Shown: one piece after another, positions 6,919 through 16,040 of the stretch
How positions within the stretch are numbered: position 1 is the first letter of the stretch
Layout of the letters: each line of letters begins with the position of its first letter
Origin: Arthrobacter sp. H-02-3
GTDB lineage: Bacteria; Actinomycetota; Actinomycetes; Actinomycetales; Micrococcaceae
Length of the DNA stretch: 64,000 nt
Reading direction: 5' to 3'
NCBI RefSeq assembly: GCF_003097355.1
Contig: NZ_PYUI01000001.1
Coordinates: forward strand, 248,001-312,000
Notes under the pieces: model-generated
The model's input: only the letters and a program-made list of their open reading frames with translations
What the model was told of the DNA's origin: nothing
The model's database searches: none
Program-made: the position numbers and the translations under genes

Positions 6919-9183
6919 ATGCCACGGGAAACTGCCCGGACATCCACGTCTGAACCCGCTACGCCGGAAAAGGGGGCGCGCCCGGTACGTGCCCGCTTTG
7001 GCTCCTCCGAAGTGCCGGCCTCGCGCGCCACCCAGGACCGGATCGACATTCCGGAGTTCGCGCCGAACCTGGAACCGGAAGGCGAAATCAGCCCGGACCG
7101 GTTCCTGGACCGGGAGCTGAGCTGGCTTGCGTTCAACGCCCGGGTTCTGGAACTGGCCGAGGACCCCAATCTGTACCTTCTGGAGCGGGTCAGCTTCCTG
7201 TCCATCTTCGCCTCCAACCTCGACGAGTTCTTCATGGTCCGGGTGGCCGGGCTGAAGCGGCGGATCGCCACGGGACTCGCCGTCCCCTCCCCCGCCGGGC
7301 TGAGCCCCATGCAGGTCCTGGAGCAGATCGGCGACGCGGCCCACCGGCTGCAACAGCGCCACGCCCGGGTCTACGCCGAACAGATCAGGCCCGCTCTGGC
7401 CTACGAGCACATCCACCTCATGCACTGGGAGGAACTCGACTCCCAGGCCAAGGACCAGCTCAGCGCCATGTTCGCGGAAAAGGTATTCCCGATCCTGACC
7501 CCGCTGGCCGTGGATCCGGCCCACCCCTTCCCCTACATTTCCGGGCTGTCCCTGAACCTGGCCGTGGTGGTCCGCAACCCGGTCAGCGACAAGGAGCTCT
7601 TCGCACGTGTCAAGGTGCCCGACCAGCTGCCGCGCCTGATCTCCATCGACGGTCCCCGTGCCGGCTCCGTCCCGGGACGCGTGGCACGGTTCATCGCCCT
7701 CGAAGAGGTCATTGCCGTGCACCTGGACCAGCTGTTCGCCGGCATGGAGGTCCTGGAGCACCACACCTTCCGCGTGACCCGCAACGAGGACGTCGAGGTT
7801 GAAGAGGACGACGCCGAAAACCTCCTGCAGGCACTGGAGAAGGAACTCCTGCGCCGCCGGTTCGGCCCTCCCGTCCGGCTCGAGGTCACCAACGACATCA
7901 ACCCGAACATCCGCGCCCTGCTGATCCGGGAGCTCGGCGTCGAGGAATCCGAGGTCTACTCCGTCCCGGCACCGCTGGACCTGCGCGGCCTCTCGGTCAT
8001 TGCCGGGATCGACCGGGCGGACCTGCATTACCCGAAGCACGTCCCGCACACCTCGCGGCACCTCAACGAATCGGAGACGTCCAAGGCGGCCAACGTCTTT
8101 GCGGCCATGCGGCGCCGGGACATCCTCCTGCACCACCCGTATGACTCTTTCTCCACGTCCGTCCAGGCGTTCCTGGAACAGGCGGCCGCGGATCCGAAGG
8201 TCCAGGCCATCAAGCAGACCCTCTACCGCACGTCCGGGGACTCGCCGATTGTCGACGCCCTGATCGACGCCGCCGAATCCGGCAAGCAGGTCCTTGCCCT
8301 CGTGGAGATCAAGGCCCGCTTCGACGAACAGGCCAACATCTCCTGGGCCCGGAAACTCGAGCAGGCCGGCGTCCACGTGGTGTACGGCATCGTGGGCCTG
8401 AAGACCCACTGCAAGCTCTCGCTTGTGGTCCGCCAGGAAGTGGACGGCCTGCGCCGCTACTGCCACATCGGCACGGGCAACTACCACCCGCGCACAGCCC
8501 GGTACTACGAGGACCTGGGCCTGCTGACGTCCAACGAGCAGGTGGGCGAAGACCTCTCAAAGCTGTTCAACCAGCTTTCCGGCTACGCGCCGAAGTCCAC
8601 ATTCAAACGGCTGCTCGTGGCGCCGCGCTCAGTCCGGTCCGGTCTGATCGACAGGATCGAAACCGAGATCAGGAACGCCAAGGCCGGCATCGCCGCCCGG
8701 GTCCAGATCAAGGTCAATTCGATGGTGGACGAGGCCATCATCGATTCGCTCTACCGCGCGTCCCAGGCCGGGGTGCCGGTGGACGTCATCGTCCGCGGCA
8801 TCTGCTCCCTGCGTCCCGGCGTTCCGGGCCTGAGCGAGAACATCACGGTCCGCTCCGTGCTCGGCCGTTTCCTGGAGCACTCGCGCGTCTTCGCCTTCGC
8901 CAACGCCGGCGACCCGGTGGTGTACATCGGCTCGGCCGACATGATGCACCGCAACCTGGACCGCCGGGTGGAGGCCCTCGTGCAGCTCACGAGCGGCGAC
9001 GACACGAGCTATGTCCTGGACCTGCTCAAGCGCTACATGGATCCGGAAACCGCCAGCTGGCACTTGGACAAGCAGGGCGACTGGACCCGCCACCACCTCG
9101 CGGAAGACGGCCGGAACCTCGAGGACGTCCAGTCCTGGCTGCTTGCTTCCCGCTCGCGCCAACGTTCGACCAGCCTGCGGTAG
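6919..9183 (+). CDS. ppk: Polyphosphate kinase PPK1
   Basis: 754 residues; the extra length over the E. coli enzyme is mostly an N-terminal disordered extension of about 65 residues. Four-domain PPK1 landmarks: [21 protein letters not shown] (about 66-86), [14 protein letters not shown], the middle [38 protein letters not shown], the first HKD-like segment [12 protein letters not shown] followed by GLKTHCKL with His497 in the phospho-His position, [21 protein letters not shown], and the second HKD region ending RRVEALVQL. It reversibly makes polyphosphate from ATP. The downstream Nudix/phosphatase gene begins 5 nt after the stop, so the two form an operon. Confidence 0.96.
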   Translation: MPRETARTSTSEPATPEKGARPVRARFGSSEVPASRATQDRIDIPEFAPNLEPEGEISPDRFLDRELSWLAFNARVLELAEDPNLYLLERVSFLSIFASNLDEFFMVRVAGLKRRIATGLAVPSPAGLSPMQVLEQIGDAAHRLQQRHARVYAEQIRPALAYEHIHLMHWEELDSQAKDQLSAMFAEKVFPILTPLAVDPAHPFPYISGLSLNLAVVVRNPVSDKELFARVKVPDQLPRLISIDGPRAGSVPGRVARFIALEEVIAVHLDQLFAGMEVLEHHTFRVTRNEDVEVEEDDAENLLQALEKELLRRRFGPPVRLEVTNDINPNIRALLIRELGVEESEVYSVPAPLDLRGLSVIAGIDRADLHYPKHVPHTSRHLNESETSKAANVFAAMRRRDILLHHPYDSFSTSVQAFLEQAAADPKVQAIKQTLYRTSGDSPIVDALIDAAESGKQVLALVEIKARFDEQANISWARKLEQAGVHVVYGIVGLKTHCKLSLVVRQEVDGLRRYCHIGTGNYHPRTARYYEDLGLLTSNEQVGEDLSKLFNQLSGYAPKSTFKRLLVAPRSVRSGLIDRIETEIRNAKAGIAARVQIKVNSMVDEAIIDSLYRASQAGVPVDVIVRGICSLRPGVPGLSENITVRSVLGRFLEHSRVFAFANAGDPVVYIGSADMMHRNLDRRVEALVQLTSGDDTSYVLDLLKRYMDPETASWHLDKQGDWTRHHLAEDGRNLEDVQSWLLASRSRQRSTSLR

Positions 9184-9188
9184 AGGCC

Positions 9189-10172
9189 GTGAGTGTGAGC
9201 AGCGATGCACTGGTTGCGGACCAGACGGACCAGCCCGGCGAGGCGGTGGCCGTCACGGCGGCCGGCGCCATTCCGTGGCGCCTCAATTCGGTCAACAAGG
9301 ACCAGCTTGAGGTCCTGCTGATTCACCGCCCGCGGTATGACGACTGGTCCTGGCCAAAGGGAAAGATCGACCCCGGCGAGACCATCCCGGAATGCGCCGT
9401 CCGCGAGGTCTGGGAAGAAATCGGGCTCATTGCGCCTCTCGGGATCCCGCTTCCGCCCATCCACTACCACGTGCCCGCCGGGCTGAAGGTGGTGCACTAC
9501 TGGGCGGTCGACGTCAACGGCGCTGCGCTGGTGCCGGACGGCAAGGAAGTGGACAGCATCATGTGGTGTTCACCCGAAAAGGCGGCCCGGCTGCTGAGCA
9601 ACCCCAGCGATGTCGAGCCGCTCGAGCATCTGGCTTCGGCCCATGCCCGCGGCGAACTCAAGACCTGGCCCCTGCTGGTGGTCCGCCACGCGAAGGCCAA
9701 GCCCCGTTCCTCCTGGAGCAAGGCCGAAGGCGATCGCCCGCTGGCCGCGACCGGCATGCGGCAGGCGCAGGCGGTGGGCCGGCTCCTGCAAGCCTGGAAG
9801 CCGGCCCGGATCGTCTCCAGCCCGTGGCTCCGGTGCGTGGCCACCATCGCGCCCTACGCGAAGGCGGCCGACGCCAAGGTGAAGCTCAACGAGGCTCTCA
9901 CCGAGCACCGGCACGGCCGCAGCCCGCACAAGACGGCCGCCGCCGTCGAGGCGCTGTTCGACAAGCAGCGGGCAGTGGCCCTGTGCACGCACCGCCCGGC
10001 GCTGCCGACCGTCCTGAAACAACTCGAAAAACACATGAACTCCCGCCTCCGGGACGAACTGCCGTCCTCGGACCCGTACCTGGCCCCGGGCGAGATGATC
10101 GTCTGCCACGTGGCCCACGGCAGCAAGAACAAGGTGGTTGCCGTGGAGCGGTTCAGGCCCTTCGACGACTGA
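9189..10172 (+). CDS. Nudix hydrolase fused to a histidine phosphatase domain (MutT1-like)
   Basis: 327 residues starting at GTG 9189, 5 nt after ppk. Residues 15-150 are a Nudix domain with the full box GKIDPGETIPECAVREVWEEIG (about residues 57-78, read in two parts). Residues 155-320 are a histidine phosphatase (RHG) domain with the catalytic RHAKA, IVSSPWLRCVATIAPYA, and CTHRPALP carrying the second histidine. This architecture is that of mycobacterial MutT1, which hydrolyses 8-oxo-dGTP and related nucleotides including diadenosine polyphosphates. The link to ppk is conserved in many actinobacteria and suggests nucleotide or polyphosphate pool control. Substrate not determinable here. Confidence 0.92.
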   Translation: MSVSSDALVADQTDQPGEAVAVTAAGAIPWRLNSVNKDQLEVLLIHRPRYDDWSWPKGKIDPGETIPECAVREVWEEIGLIAPLGIPLPPIHYHVPAGLKVVHYWAVDVNGAALVPDGKEVDSIMWCSPEKAARLLSNPSDVEPLEHLASAHARGELKTWPLLVVRHAKAKPRSSWSKAEGDRPLAATGMRQAQAVGRLLQAWKPARIVSSPWLRCVATIAPYAKAADAKVKLNEALTEHRHGRSPHKTAAAVEALFDKQRAVALCTHRPALPTVLKQLEKHMNSRLRDELPSSDPYLAPGEMIVCHVAHGSKNKVVAVERFRPFDD

Positions 10173-10250
10173 CGTCCCGCAACACGTGGCGCCCTGCTGC
10201 CCGGTACCTTCACACTGCGAAGCCTTGGACCGGACCTCTAGACTGGAACC

Positions 10251-11054
10251 GTGAGCATTCCTACGCCCTATGAAGACCTGCTGCGTGACGTCCTCGAGCA
10301 CGGCACGCACAAATCGGACCGTACCGGAACCGGCACCCTCAGCGTGTTTGGTCGCCAACTCCGCTTTGACCTGAGCAAAAGCTTCCCGCTCATCACCACC
10401 AAACGGGTGCACTTCAAGTCCGTGGCCGTGGAGCTGCTGTGGTTCCTGCGCGGCGACACCAACGTCAAATGGATGCAGGACCAGGGCGTGACCATCTGGG
10501 ACGAATGGGCCGACGCCGACGGCGAGCTCGGCCCCGTTTACGGGGTCCAGTGGCGCTCCTGGCCCACGCCCGACGGCGGCCACATCGACCAGATTGCCGA
10601 ACTCGTCGAGAACCTCAAGTCCAACCCGGACTCGCGCCGGCACATCGTCTCGGCGTGGAACGTCGCCGAGCTCAAGGACATGGCTCTGCCGCCCTGCCAT
10701 GCGTTCTTCCAGTTCTACGTGGCCGACGGCAAACTCTCCTGCCAGCTGTACCAGCGCTCGGCGGACACCTTCCTGGGCGTACCTTTCAACATCGCGTCCT
10801 ACGCGCTGCTGACCTGCATGCTGGCCCAGCAGACCGGCCTGGAACCGGGCGAATTCGTCTGGACCGGCGGAGACGTGCACATCTACGACAACCACATGGA
10901 CCAGGTCCTCAAGCAGCTCGCCCGCGAGCCCTACGACTACCCGCAGCTGAAGATCACCCGCAAGCCTGACTCCATCTTCGACTACACCCTCGAGGACTTC
11001 GAGGTGATCGGATACCAGCACCACCCGACGATTAAGGCCCCGATAGCCGTATGA
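10251..11054 (+). CDS. thyA: Thymidylate synthase
   Basis: 267 residues, full length for ThyA. It carries [22 protein letters not shown] at 20-41, [16 protein letters not shown], the active-site segment [12 protein letters not shown] with nucleophile Cys149, and [20 protein letters not shown] for folate and dUMP binding. It converts dUMP to dTMP using methylene-tetrahydrofolate and produces dihydrofolate, which is recycled by the next gene. Start is GTG at 10251. The stop overlaps the dihydrofolate reductase ATG by 4 nt (11051-11054), so the two steps of the cycle are translationally coupled. Confidence 0.97.
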   Translation: MSIPTPYEDLLRDVLEHGTHKSDRTGTGTLSVFGRQLRFDLSKSFPLITTKRVHFKSVAVELLWFLRGDTNVKWMQDQGVTIWDEWADADGELGPVYGVQWRSWPTPDGGHIDQIAELVENLKSNPDSRRHIVSAWNVAELKDMALPPCHAFFQFYVADGKLSCQLYQRSADTFLGVPFNIASYALLTCMLAQQTGLEPGEFVWTGGDVHIYDNHMDQVLKQLAREPYDYPQLKITRKPDSIFDYTLEDFEVIGYQHHPTIKAPIAV

Positions 11055-11644
11055 GCACAGAAAAGACCCCGGGCGTGCAGCCCGGCGATTTCACCGAGCA
11101 ACTCCGAGCCTCCACCACCGGCCTGGGGCTGGTCTGGGCCCAGACCAGCACCGGCGTCATCGGCAAAAGCGGCACCATGCCGTGGCACCTGCCCGAGGAC
11201 CTCAAGCACTTCAGCAGCCTCACCGCCGGCCACCCGGTCATCATGGGCCGCAAGACCTGGGAGTCGTTCCCGGAGAAGTTCCGCCCGCTGCCCGGCCGGA
11301 CGAACATCGTCATCACCCGCCAGGAAGCCTGGGGCGGAACGCCCGCGGCGGCCGGTGCCGTCGCCGTCAGGTCCCTCGACGATGCTCTCCTGGAATCGCA
11401 GTTCGCCCCCGGCAACGAGATGGTCTGGATCATCGGCGGCGGAAGCATCTACGCGCAGGCGCTGGACCTTGCCGACGTCGCGGTTGTGACCACGATCGAC
11501 ACCACAGCGGAAGGGGACACCTTCGCGCCCGAACTCGGCTACGAATGGGCCGCCTCGGCCAGCCTTCCCGCCAACGGCTGGCTGACGTCCGCCAGCGGCA
11601 CCCGCTACAGGGTCACGCTATGGCGCCGGACGGAGGCCAAGTAG
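11051..11644 (+). CDS. folA: Dihydrofolate reductase
   Basis: 197 residues with an N-terminal extension of about 25 residues before the usual first strand [30 protein letters not shown]. The catalytic acidic residue is in [13 protein letters not shown] contacts are in [24 protein letters not shown] and [12 protein letters not shown]. It reduces dihydrofolate made by ThyA. The ATG overlaps thyA by 4 nt, and the stop shares one base with the GTG of the next small gene, giving a tight thyA-folA-11644..11862 unit. The N-terminal extension could mean that a later start is used, but the coupling with thyA favours the overlapping ATG. Confidence 0.95.
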   Translation: MSTEKTPGVQPGDFTEQLRASTTGLGLVWAQTSTGVIGKSGTMPWHLPEDLKHFSSLTAGHPVIMGRKTWESFPEKFRPLPGRTNIVITRQEAWGGTPAAAGAVAVRSLDDALLESQFAPGNEMVWIIGGGSIYAQALDLADVAVVTTIDTTAEGDTFAPELGYEWAASASLPANGWLTSASGTRYRVTLWRRTEAK

Positions 11645-11862
11645 TGCTGAGGAAGCCCGAGACACTCTTTGTCCTGGGGTACATGCTCCTGCCCCTGCTG
11701 GCGCTGCTCTCGGCGATCGTGGGACTGACCATGATCCTGGGCGGCAACAAGATCCCCGGTGCCATCGTGCTGGTGGTGGTGACCCAGGTCTTCGCGTTCG
11801 GGGCGGTCTTTGCGCTGCGCCGACGCAAAGCGGCACTGCTGGAAGAGCCGCACGGCGACTAG
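11644..11862 (+). CDS. Small two-helix membrane protein
   Basis: 72 residues from GTG 11644, whose first base is the last base of the folA stop codon. The longer open frame upstream is a shadow of folA. Two hydrophobic helices (TLFVLGYMLLPLLALLSAIV and IPGAIVLVVVTQVFAFGAVF) flank a short GLTMILGGNK loop, and the tail RRRKAALLEEPHGD is charged. Such proteins recur between folate genes and asd in Micrococcaceae as far as I recall, but no function is known. Co-translation with folA is clear from the overlap. Confidence 0.75.
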   Translation: MLRKPETLFVLGYMLLPLLALLSAIVGLTMILGGNKIPGAIVLVVVTQVFAFGAVFALRRRKAALLEEPHGD

Positions 11863-11949
11863 CGCCGGCCGCCTCCCGGCCCGGCGTCGTCCGCGCCCGC
11901 GTGACGTAACCGACTGCGTCCTGCGGCCGGTGAAGTCTAAACTGGGCCC

Positions 11950-13092
11950 ATGACTACAGCAGCTACCCCGTCCGTCGGCCTGGTCGGTTGGCGTGGCATG
12001 GTCGGTTCCGTCCTGATGCAGCGCATGCAGGACGAGGGCGACTTCGCCAATATCAACCCGGTCTTCTTCTCCACCTCGAACGCGGGCGGTGCCGCCCCGG
12101 CCATTGCCGGTGCTGCCGCGGGCGCGGCCGGCAAGCTTGAGGACGCGTTCGACGTCGAGACGCTGGCGAAGCTGCCCATTATTGTCACCACCCAGGGCGG
12201 CGACTACACCAAGCAGGTCCACGGCGAGCTGCGCAGCCGCGGCTGGGACGGCCTCTGGATCGACGCCGCGTCCACCCTGCGCATGAATGATGACTCCATC
12301 ATCGTGCTGGACCCCATCAACCGGGATGTCATCGACGCCGGCCTGTCCGGCGGTGTGAAGGACTACATCGGCGGCAACTGCACCGTGTCCTGCATGCTCA
12401 TGGGCCTCGGCGGGCTGTTCAAGAACGGCCTCGTCGAGTGGGGCACCTCCATGACGTACCAGGCCGCCTCCGGCGGCGGGGCACGCCACATGCGTGAACT
12501 GCTGAACCAGTTCGGCACCCTCAACGCGGAGGTCAGCAGCGAACTGAGCGATCCGGCGTCGGCCATCCTGGAAATCGACCGGAAGGTCCTGGCGCACCAG
12601 CGCACCGACATCGACGCCACGCAGTTCGGCGTCCCGCTGGCTGGCTCCCTCATCCCCTGGATCGACGCGGATCTCGGCAACGGCCAGTCCAAGGAGGAGT
12701 GGAAGGCCGGGGTGGAGACCAACAAAATCCTCGGCACCTCGGCCGAAGACCACGTCATCATGGACGGTCTGTGCATCCGGATCGGCGCCATGCGCTCGCA
12801 CTCCCAGGCCCTGACCCTGAAGCTGCGCGAAGACCTCTCGGTCGCCGAGATCGAGAAGCTCCTGGACGCGGACAACGAGTGGGCCCACGTGGTGCCGAAC
12901 ACCAAGGAAGCCTCGATGGCCGACCTCACCCCCGTGGCGGCGTCCGGCACCCTGAACATTCCGGTGGGACGCATCCGCAAGATGGAGATGGGCCCGCAGT
13001 ACATCAGCGCGTTCACGGTCGGTGACCAGCTGCTGTGGGGCGCCGCCGAGCCGCTGCGCCGCATGCTCCGCATAGCCACCGGAACCCTCTAG
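11950..13092 (+). CDS. asd: Aspartate-semialdehyde dehydrogenase, E. coli-like type
   Basis: 380 residues. The sequence follows the gammaproteobacterial Asd: [17 protein letters not shown] (9-25), [40 protein letters not shown], active-site GGNCTVSCM with Cys144, [38 protein letters not shown], and C-terminal [21 protein letters not shown]. It makes aspartate semialdehyde from aspartyl phosphate for lysine/DAP, methionine and threonine synthesis. Mycobacterial and corynebacterial Asd enzymes are a different, shorter type beginning GIVGATGQVG and sit beside lysC. The gene stands alone, 87 nt after the small membrane gene; the winged-helix gene that follows is convergent. Confidence 0.95.
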   Translation: MTTAATPSVGLVGWRGMVGSVLMQRMQDEGDFANINPVFFSTSNAGGAAPAIAGAAAGAAGKLEDAFDVETLAKLPIIVTTQGGDYTKQVHGELRSRGWDGLWIDAASTLRMNDDSIIVLDPINRDVIDAGLSGGVKDYIGGNCTVSCMLMGLGGLFKNGLVEWGTSMTYQAASGGGARHMRELLNQFGTLNAEVSSELSDPASAILEIDRKVLAHQRTDIDATQFGVPLAGSLIPWIDADLGNGQSKEEWKAGVETNKILGTSAEDHVIMDGLCIRIGAMRSHSQALTLKLREDLSVAEIEKLLDADNEWAHVVPNTKEASMADLTPVAASGTLNIPVGRIRKMEMGPQYISAFTVGDQLLWGAAEPLRRMLRIATGTL

Positions 13093-13098
13093 GGCTCG

Positions 13099-14217
13099 TC
13101 AGGAATCCGTTCCGGCACCAAGATATCTGCGGTACTTCGCGGCCTGCAGCTCAAAGGATTTTTGGGCGGCAGGCCGCAGCCCGTTAACGGCGTCGAAGGG
13201 TTCGGGCACGACGCCACCGCCCCGGCGGCCCGCCGGTCCCGCCCAGGTGCCGATCACCCCGCCGCCCGCCACAATGGTCTTCTTGAACACGCCGTTGCCG
13301 CCCGGGACGATTCTGTCCGCATGCTGGGCCGGCAGCACGAGGGACCGGTCCGCGTAGCCGAGCAGGAATTCGTCGAACCCCGGCAGGGCCAGCACGGTGC
13401 GCTGCCCGGGGACGCCGTCGTCGAGCAGCGATGCCGTTTCGGGCGAGAGCCAGTAGCTGGTCCCGTCGAGCCGCAGCTCCACGAGCTGGTCCTTCACCTG
13501 TGCCAAGGCGGCCCGGGTTTCCGTCAGCGGAAGACCGGACCACCAGGCAAAATCACGTTCCGTGGCGGGGCCGTGGCTGCGGAAGTAACGCAGCAGCCAT
13601 TCGGCGATACCTTCTGACCGGTCCAGGGTCCGCGACCCGGTGATCCAGTCGTCGAAAGCCACGATGAGCTGCTGGTTGCCGGCCAGCGGACCCTGCACCA
13701 GCAATCCCCGCTGGCACAGGGCGCCGAGCAGGTGAATGCCGCGCTGGCCGGCCGTGGACTGTCCCGCGCGTTCCAGGGCCTGGAACAGCTCCGTCCGGCT
13801 GGCGGCTGCTCCTCCGGAGACCAGCTGCAGCGCGGTGTCCGCGGCGGCGTCGAGGTCCGCGGCGCTGATCTCCAGCTCCCGGTGGCGCCCGGCCAGGCCG
13901 CGGATCAGCCGGCCGGAGGTAATGGCCAGCATCCACTTCAGGTCCTCGGGAGCCAGCACGTGCAAAGTGCCGCGCATCGGCCAGGAGCGGACTATCTCCC
14001 CCCGGTCCAGGGCGGCGCGGACATCGTCAACGCGCGACCCCGGCACCCGCTGGCCGACAGCCCAGAGAACGGACGGCAGGTCCTGCGCCTGCATGGCCGT
14101 CATTCGGCGGACGGCGTCCGGGACGTTCTGAAACCCTGGCCCCAGCAGACCCTGCGCGGCCAGCCGCAGCCTGCCGATGATGCCGGGGCTAAGCCGGGTG
14201 CCTGTCGCTGCTGTCAC
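13099..14217 (-). CDS. Winged helix DNA-binding domain protein (HTH_42 / YcaQ-like family)
   Basis: 372 residues from a GTG at 14215-14217. The sequence has the family pattern: RMTAMQAQDLPSVLWAVGQRVPGSRVDDVRAAL, SWPMRGTLHVLAPEDLKWML, then RQLGLL-type segments (GQRGIHLLGALCQRGLLVQGPLAGN) and a C-terminal FDEFLLGYADRSLVLP plus NGVFKKTIVAGGGVIGTWAG. Related YcaQ/AlkX proteins unhook DNA interstrand crosslinks, and the close subgroup here is usually annotated only as DNA-binding. Whether it keeps glycosylase activity is unknown; the QxD-type catalytic motif of YcaQ is not clearly seen. It is convergent with asd, 6 nt apart, with no terminator between. Confidence 0.85.
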   Translation of the reverse strand: MTAATGTRLSPGIIGRLRLAAQGLLGPGFQNVPDAVRRMTAMQAQDLPSVLWAVGQRVPGSRVDDVRAALDRGEIVRSWPMRGTLHVLAPEDLKWMLAITSGRLIRGLAGRHRELEISAADLDAAADTALQLVSGGAAASRTELFQALERAGQSTAGQRGIHLLGALCQRGLLVQGPLAGNQQLIVAFDDWITGSRTLDRSEGIAEWLLRYFRSHGPATERDFAWWSGLPLTETRAALAQVKDQLVELRLDGTSYWLSPETASLLDDGVPGQRTVLALPGFDEFLLGYADRSLVLPAQHADRIVPGGNGVFKKTIVAGGGVIGTWAGPAGRRGGGVVPEPFDAVNGLRPAAQKSFELQAAKYRRYLGAGTDS

Positions 14218-14355
14218 GTGTCAATGGTAGGCCGGGCAATGCCTGGACGGCTTCGTTCGCTGCCGGGTTTGCCCAGCATTCTGCCGGGTTGCTTGCCCGG
14301 CTTGTTGCCCGGTTGCTCCCAGCCGCCGTACAGCGGACCTCATTACCCTTGATGC

Positions 14356-14862
14356 ATGACCATGAGTGACGTGTGGCCGCAACTGCGGCCCCTGTGCCGG
14401 AAGCTGGCCCTGCTGGGCTGGGCCTCCAGCGCCGCCGGCATGGCTGCCGGACTCGCCGTCGCAATTGCCAGCGGGACGCGGCTTTCGCCCATGATGAGCA
14501 CCCTGCAACTGGTGGCCGGGTTGTGCATGGCTGTTTCCGTGGCCAGCTTCGTCACGGCCGCTGCCCTGCAGCCGCGAGCCCGGGTCCGGGAAGGCGCGAA
14601 GCCCGGAAGCGTGGCCCCGCGCGGCCGGGACCTTCAGCTCGACTACGCCGGGGAGTTTCCGGCCACCGTCCAGGCCTTCCTGCTCGGCTCGCTGGCCCTC
14701 CTCGCCGGCGCCGTGGCATTTGCGTGCGCCGGACTCGTGCTGCAAAGCGGTCCCAGCGTCCAGTCCGTGGCCTTCTGCCAGGTCTTCCTGCTCGGGGCCG
14801 CTGCCTCCGGCTTCACCTTCATGCTCTTCAGCAAGGTGACCCCCCGCCATATGGACCGCTAG
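14356..14862 (+). CDS. Hypothetical four-helix membrane protein
   Basis: 168 residues. Four hydrophobic segments are visible: LALLGWASSAAGMAAGLAVAIAS, LQLVAGLCMAVSVASFVTAAAL, AFLLGSLALLAGAVAFACAGLVL, and FCQVFLLGAAASGFTFMLF. The loop between helices 2 and 3 is basic (QPRARVREGAKPGS). No family is recognised. It ends convergently with the island's M20 gene; the two stop codons share the palindrome CTAG at 14859-14862. Under the insertion model described for 14898-22692, this gene would originally have faced the end of murB. Confidence 0.7.
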   Translation: MTMSDVWPQLRPLCRKLALLGWASSAAGMAAGLAVAIASGTRLSPMMSTLQLVAGLCMAVSVASFVTAAALQPRARVREGAKPGSVAPRGRDLQLDYAGEFPATVQAFLLGSLALLAGAVAFACAGLVLQSGPSVQSVAFCQVFLLGAAASGFTFMLFSKVTPRHMDR

Positions 14863-16040
14863 CCCGGCTTTTCCTGAAGGGCCATTCCTACTGGGGCGAC
14901 GCCGATCAGCAGCGGTTCCGGGTGAAGGCAGGCTTCAAGGAGCACGCCAACCGCCCGTTCCATGGATTCGGCTTCGAATGTCATGGCCGGGTCGTGAAGT
15001 CCTGGCTGGACGTTCGCTCCGACGGCGAGCATGGCTGCCTGAATTTCGGGGTTTCGCAGTGTGTAGAAATGGAAGTCGTCCGATCCCGATGTAACAATAC
15101 GTGGCCGCAAGTGGTCGTCGCCCAGTTCCGTGGCCACTGCCGCTGCGAGGGCGGCTTCGGCGCGGGGTCCGATCATGGCCGCGGGTACGGCATCCCGGAA
15201 GTCGAGGTCGATCACTGTCCCTGTTGACGCAGCCACCCGTGCACAGACCGATTCGAGTCCTGCGCGGAGGGCGGACATGACTTCATTGGTTTGGGCGCGC
15301 AGGTCCACTCCGAAGCGTCCGCTGCCCGGTATGACGTTGAGGTTGTCCCCACCGGCGTGGAGCATGGTCATCTTGGCCGAACTGGGAACTTGCGGGTCAA
15401 CCCGTATGCGACCCAACCCCTCGGAGATTTCGAGCGCAACCTCAACGGCGTTCGCCCCGAGGTGTGGACGCGCCCCGTGATGGTCAGACCCCGTGATGGT
15501 TCCCGCCGCAAAGAGGCATGATCCGTGCGAAATGGATGGCGCGAAATATGGAGCCGGGAGTTCTTCTTCCGGACGTAAGTGCACGCCGAAGAGATAACTA
15601 AGCCCATCGCTGACACCCAAAGCAGCCACGTGTTCGGCACCGTTGCCCAATTCCTCGGCCGGCTGGAAGATCGCCCGCACGGAGCCTTCCAGCAGGTCCC
15701 CGAGTTCTCCCAGTTCCAGCATCACGGTGGCGACTATTGCCATGTTGGCGTCGTGACCGCAGGAGTGGACCGCCGTCGGTCCCCCTGCCGTGTTTTGTAC
15801 AAGGGCGTCCATTTCTGCCCGCAGTCCAATCACTGGAGGACCCGTCCCCACGTCGGCCGTGAAACCCGGGAGGGAGTCGAACCTGCGAACCTCAAGGCCC
15901 GCCTGCTCCAGAAGTCCCGCGAGATACTCTGCAGTGGCGAATTCCTGCATGCTGGGTTCAGGATGGCTATGCAGGTGAGTCCAAATCTCCGCCAGCCGGC
16001 GGCGCCTTATGGCGCCGCCACTCACGCGCTGACTTCGCAT
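14859..16040 (-). CDS. M20 family metal-dependent N-acyl amino acid amidohydrolase
   Basis: 393 residues with the IAA-amino acid hydrolase/amidohydrolase layout: HLHSHPEPSMQEF (about 22-34), AEMDAL with Asp78, HSCGHDANM (92-100) for di-metal binding, FQPAEELGNGA with the catalytic Glu129/130, then a lid domain with GSDHHGARPHLG and a second catalytic block. The family cleaves N-acyl groups from amino acids. It overlaps the racemase by 19 nt from ATG 16040; an in-frame GTG at 16025 would give a classic GTGA overlap. The last 21 residues starting HPEPLLIGV repeat the end of MurB, so the C-terminus is chimeric. In context it would hydrolyse the N-acyl-L-amino acid made by the racemase. Confidence 0.88.
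   Translation of the reverse strand: MRSQRVSGGAIRRRRLAEIWTHLHSHPEPSMQEFATAEYLAGLLEQAGLEVRRFDSLPGFTADVGTGPPVIGLRAEMDALVQNTAGGPTAVHSCGHDANMAIVATVMLELGELGDLLEGSVRAIFQPAEELGNGAEHVAALGVSDGLSYLFGVHLRPEEELPAPYFAPSISHGSCLFAAGTITGSDHHGARPHLGANAVEVALEISEGLGRIRVDPQVPSSAKMTMLHAGGDNLNVIPGSGRFGVDLRAQTNEVMSALRAGLESVCARVAASTGTVIDLDFRDAVPAAMIGPRAEAALAAAVATELGDDHLRPRIVTSGSDDFHFYTLRNPEIQAAMLAVGANVQPGLHDPAMTFEAESMERAVGVLLEACLHPEPLLIGVAPVGMALQEKPG
14898..14924. repeat. Left copy of the murB-derived 27-bp direct repeat
   Basis: A 27-bp sequence beginning GACGCCGATC and ending GTTCCGGGTG is identical to 22666-22692. With flanks the match is 32 of 34 (14894-14927 against 22662-22695). Read on the minus strand it encodes HPEPLLIGV in both places: near the end of the M20 hydrolase here, and at the end of MurB at the other copy. 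Confidence 0.95.
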
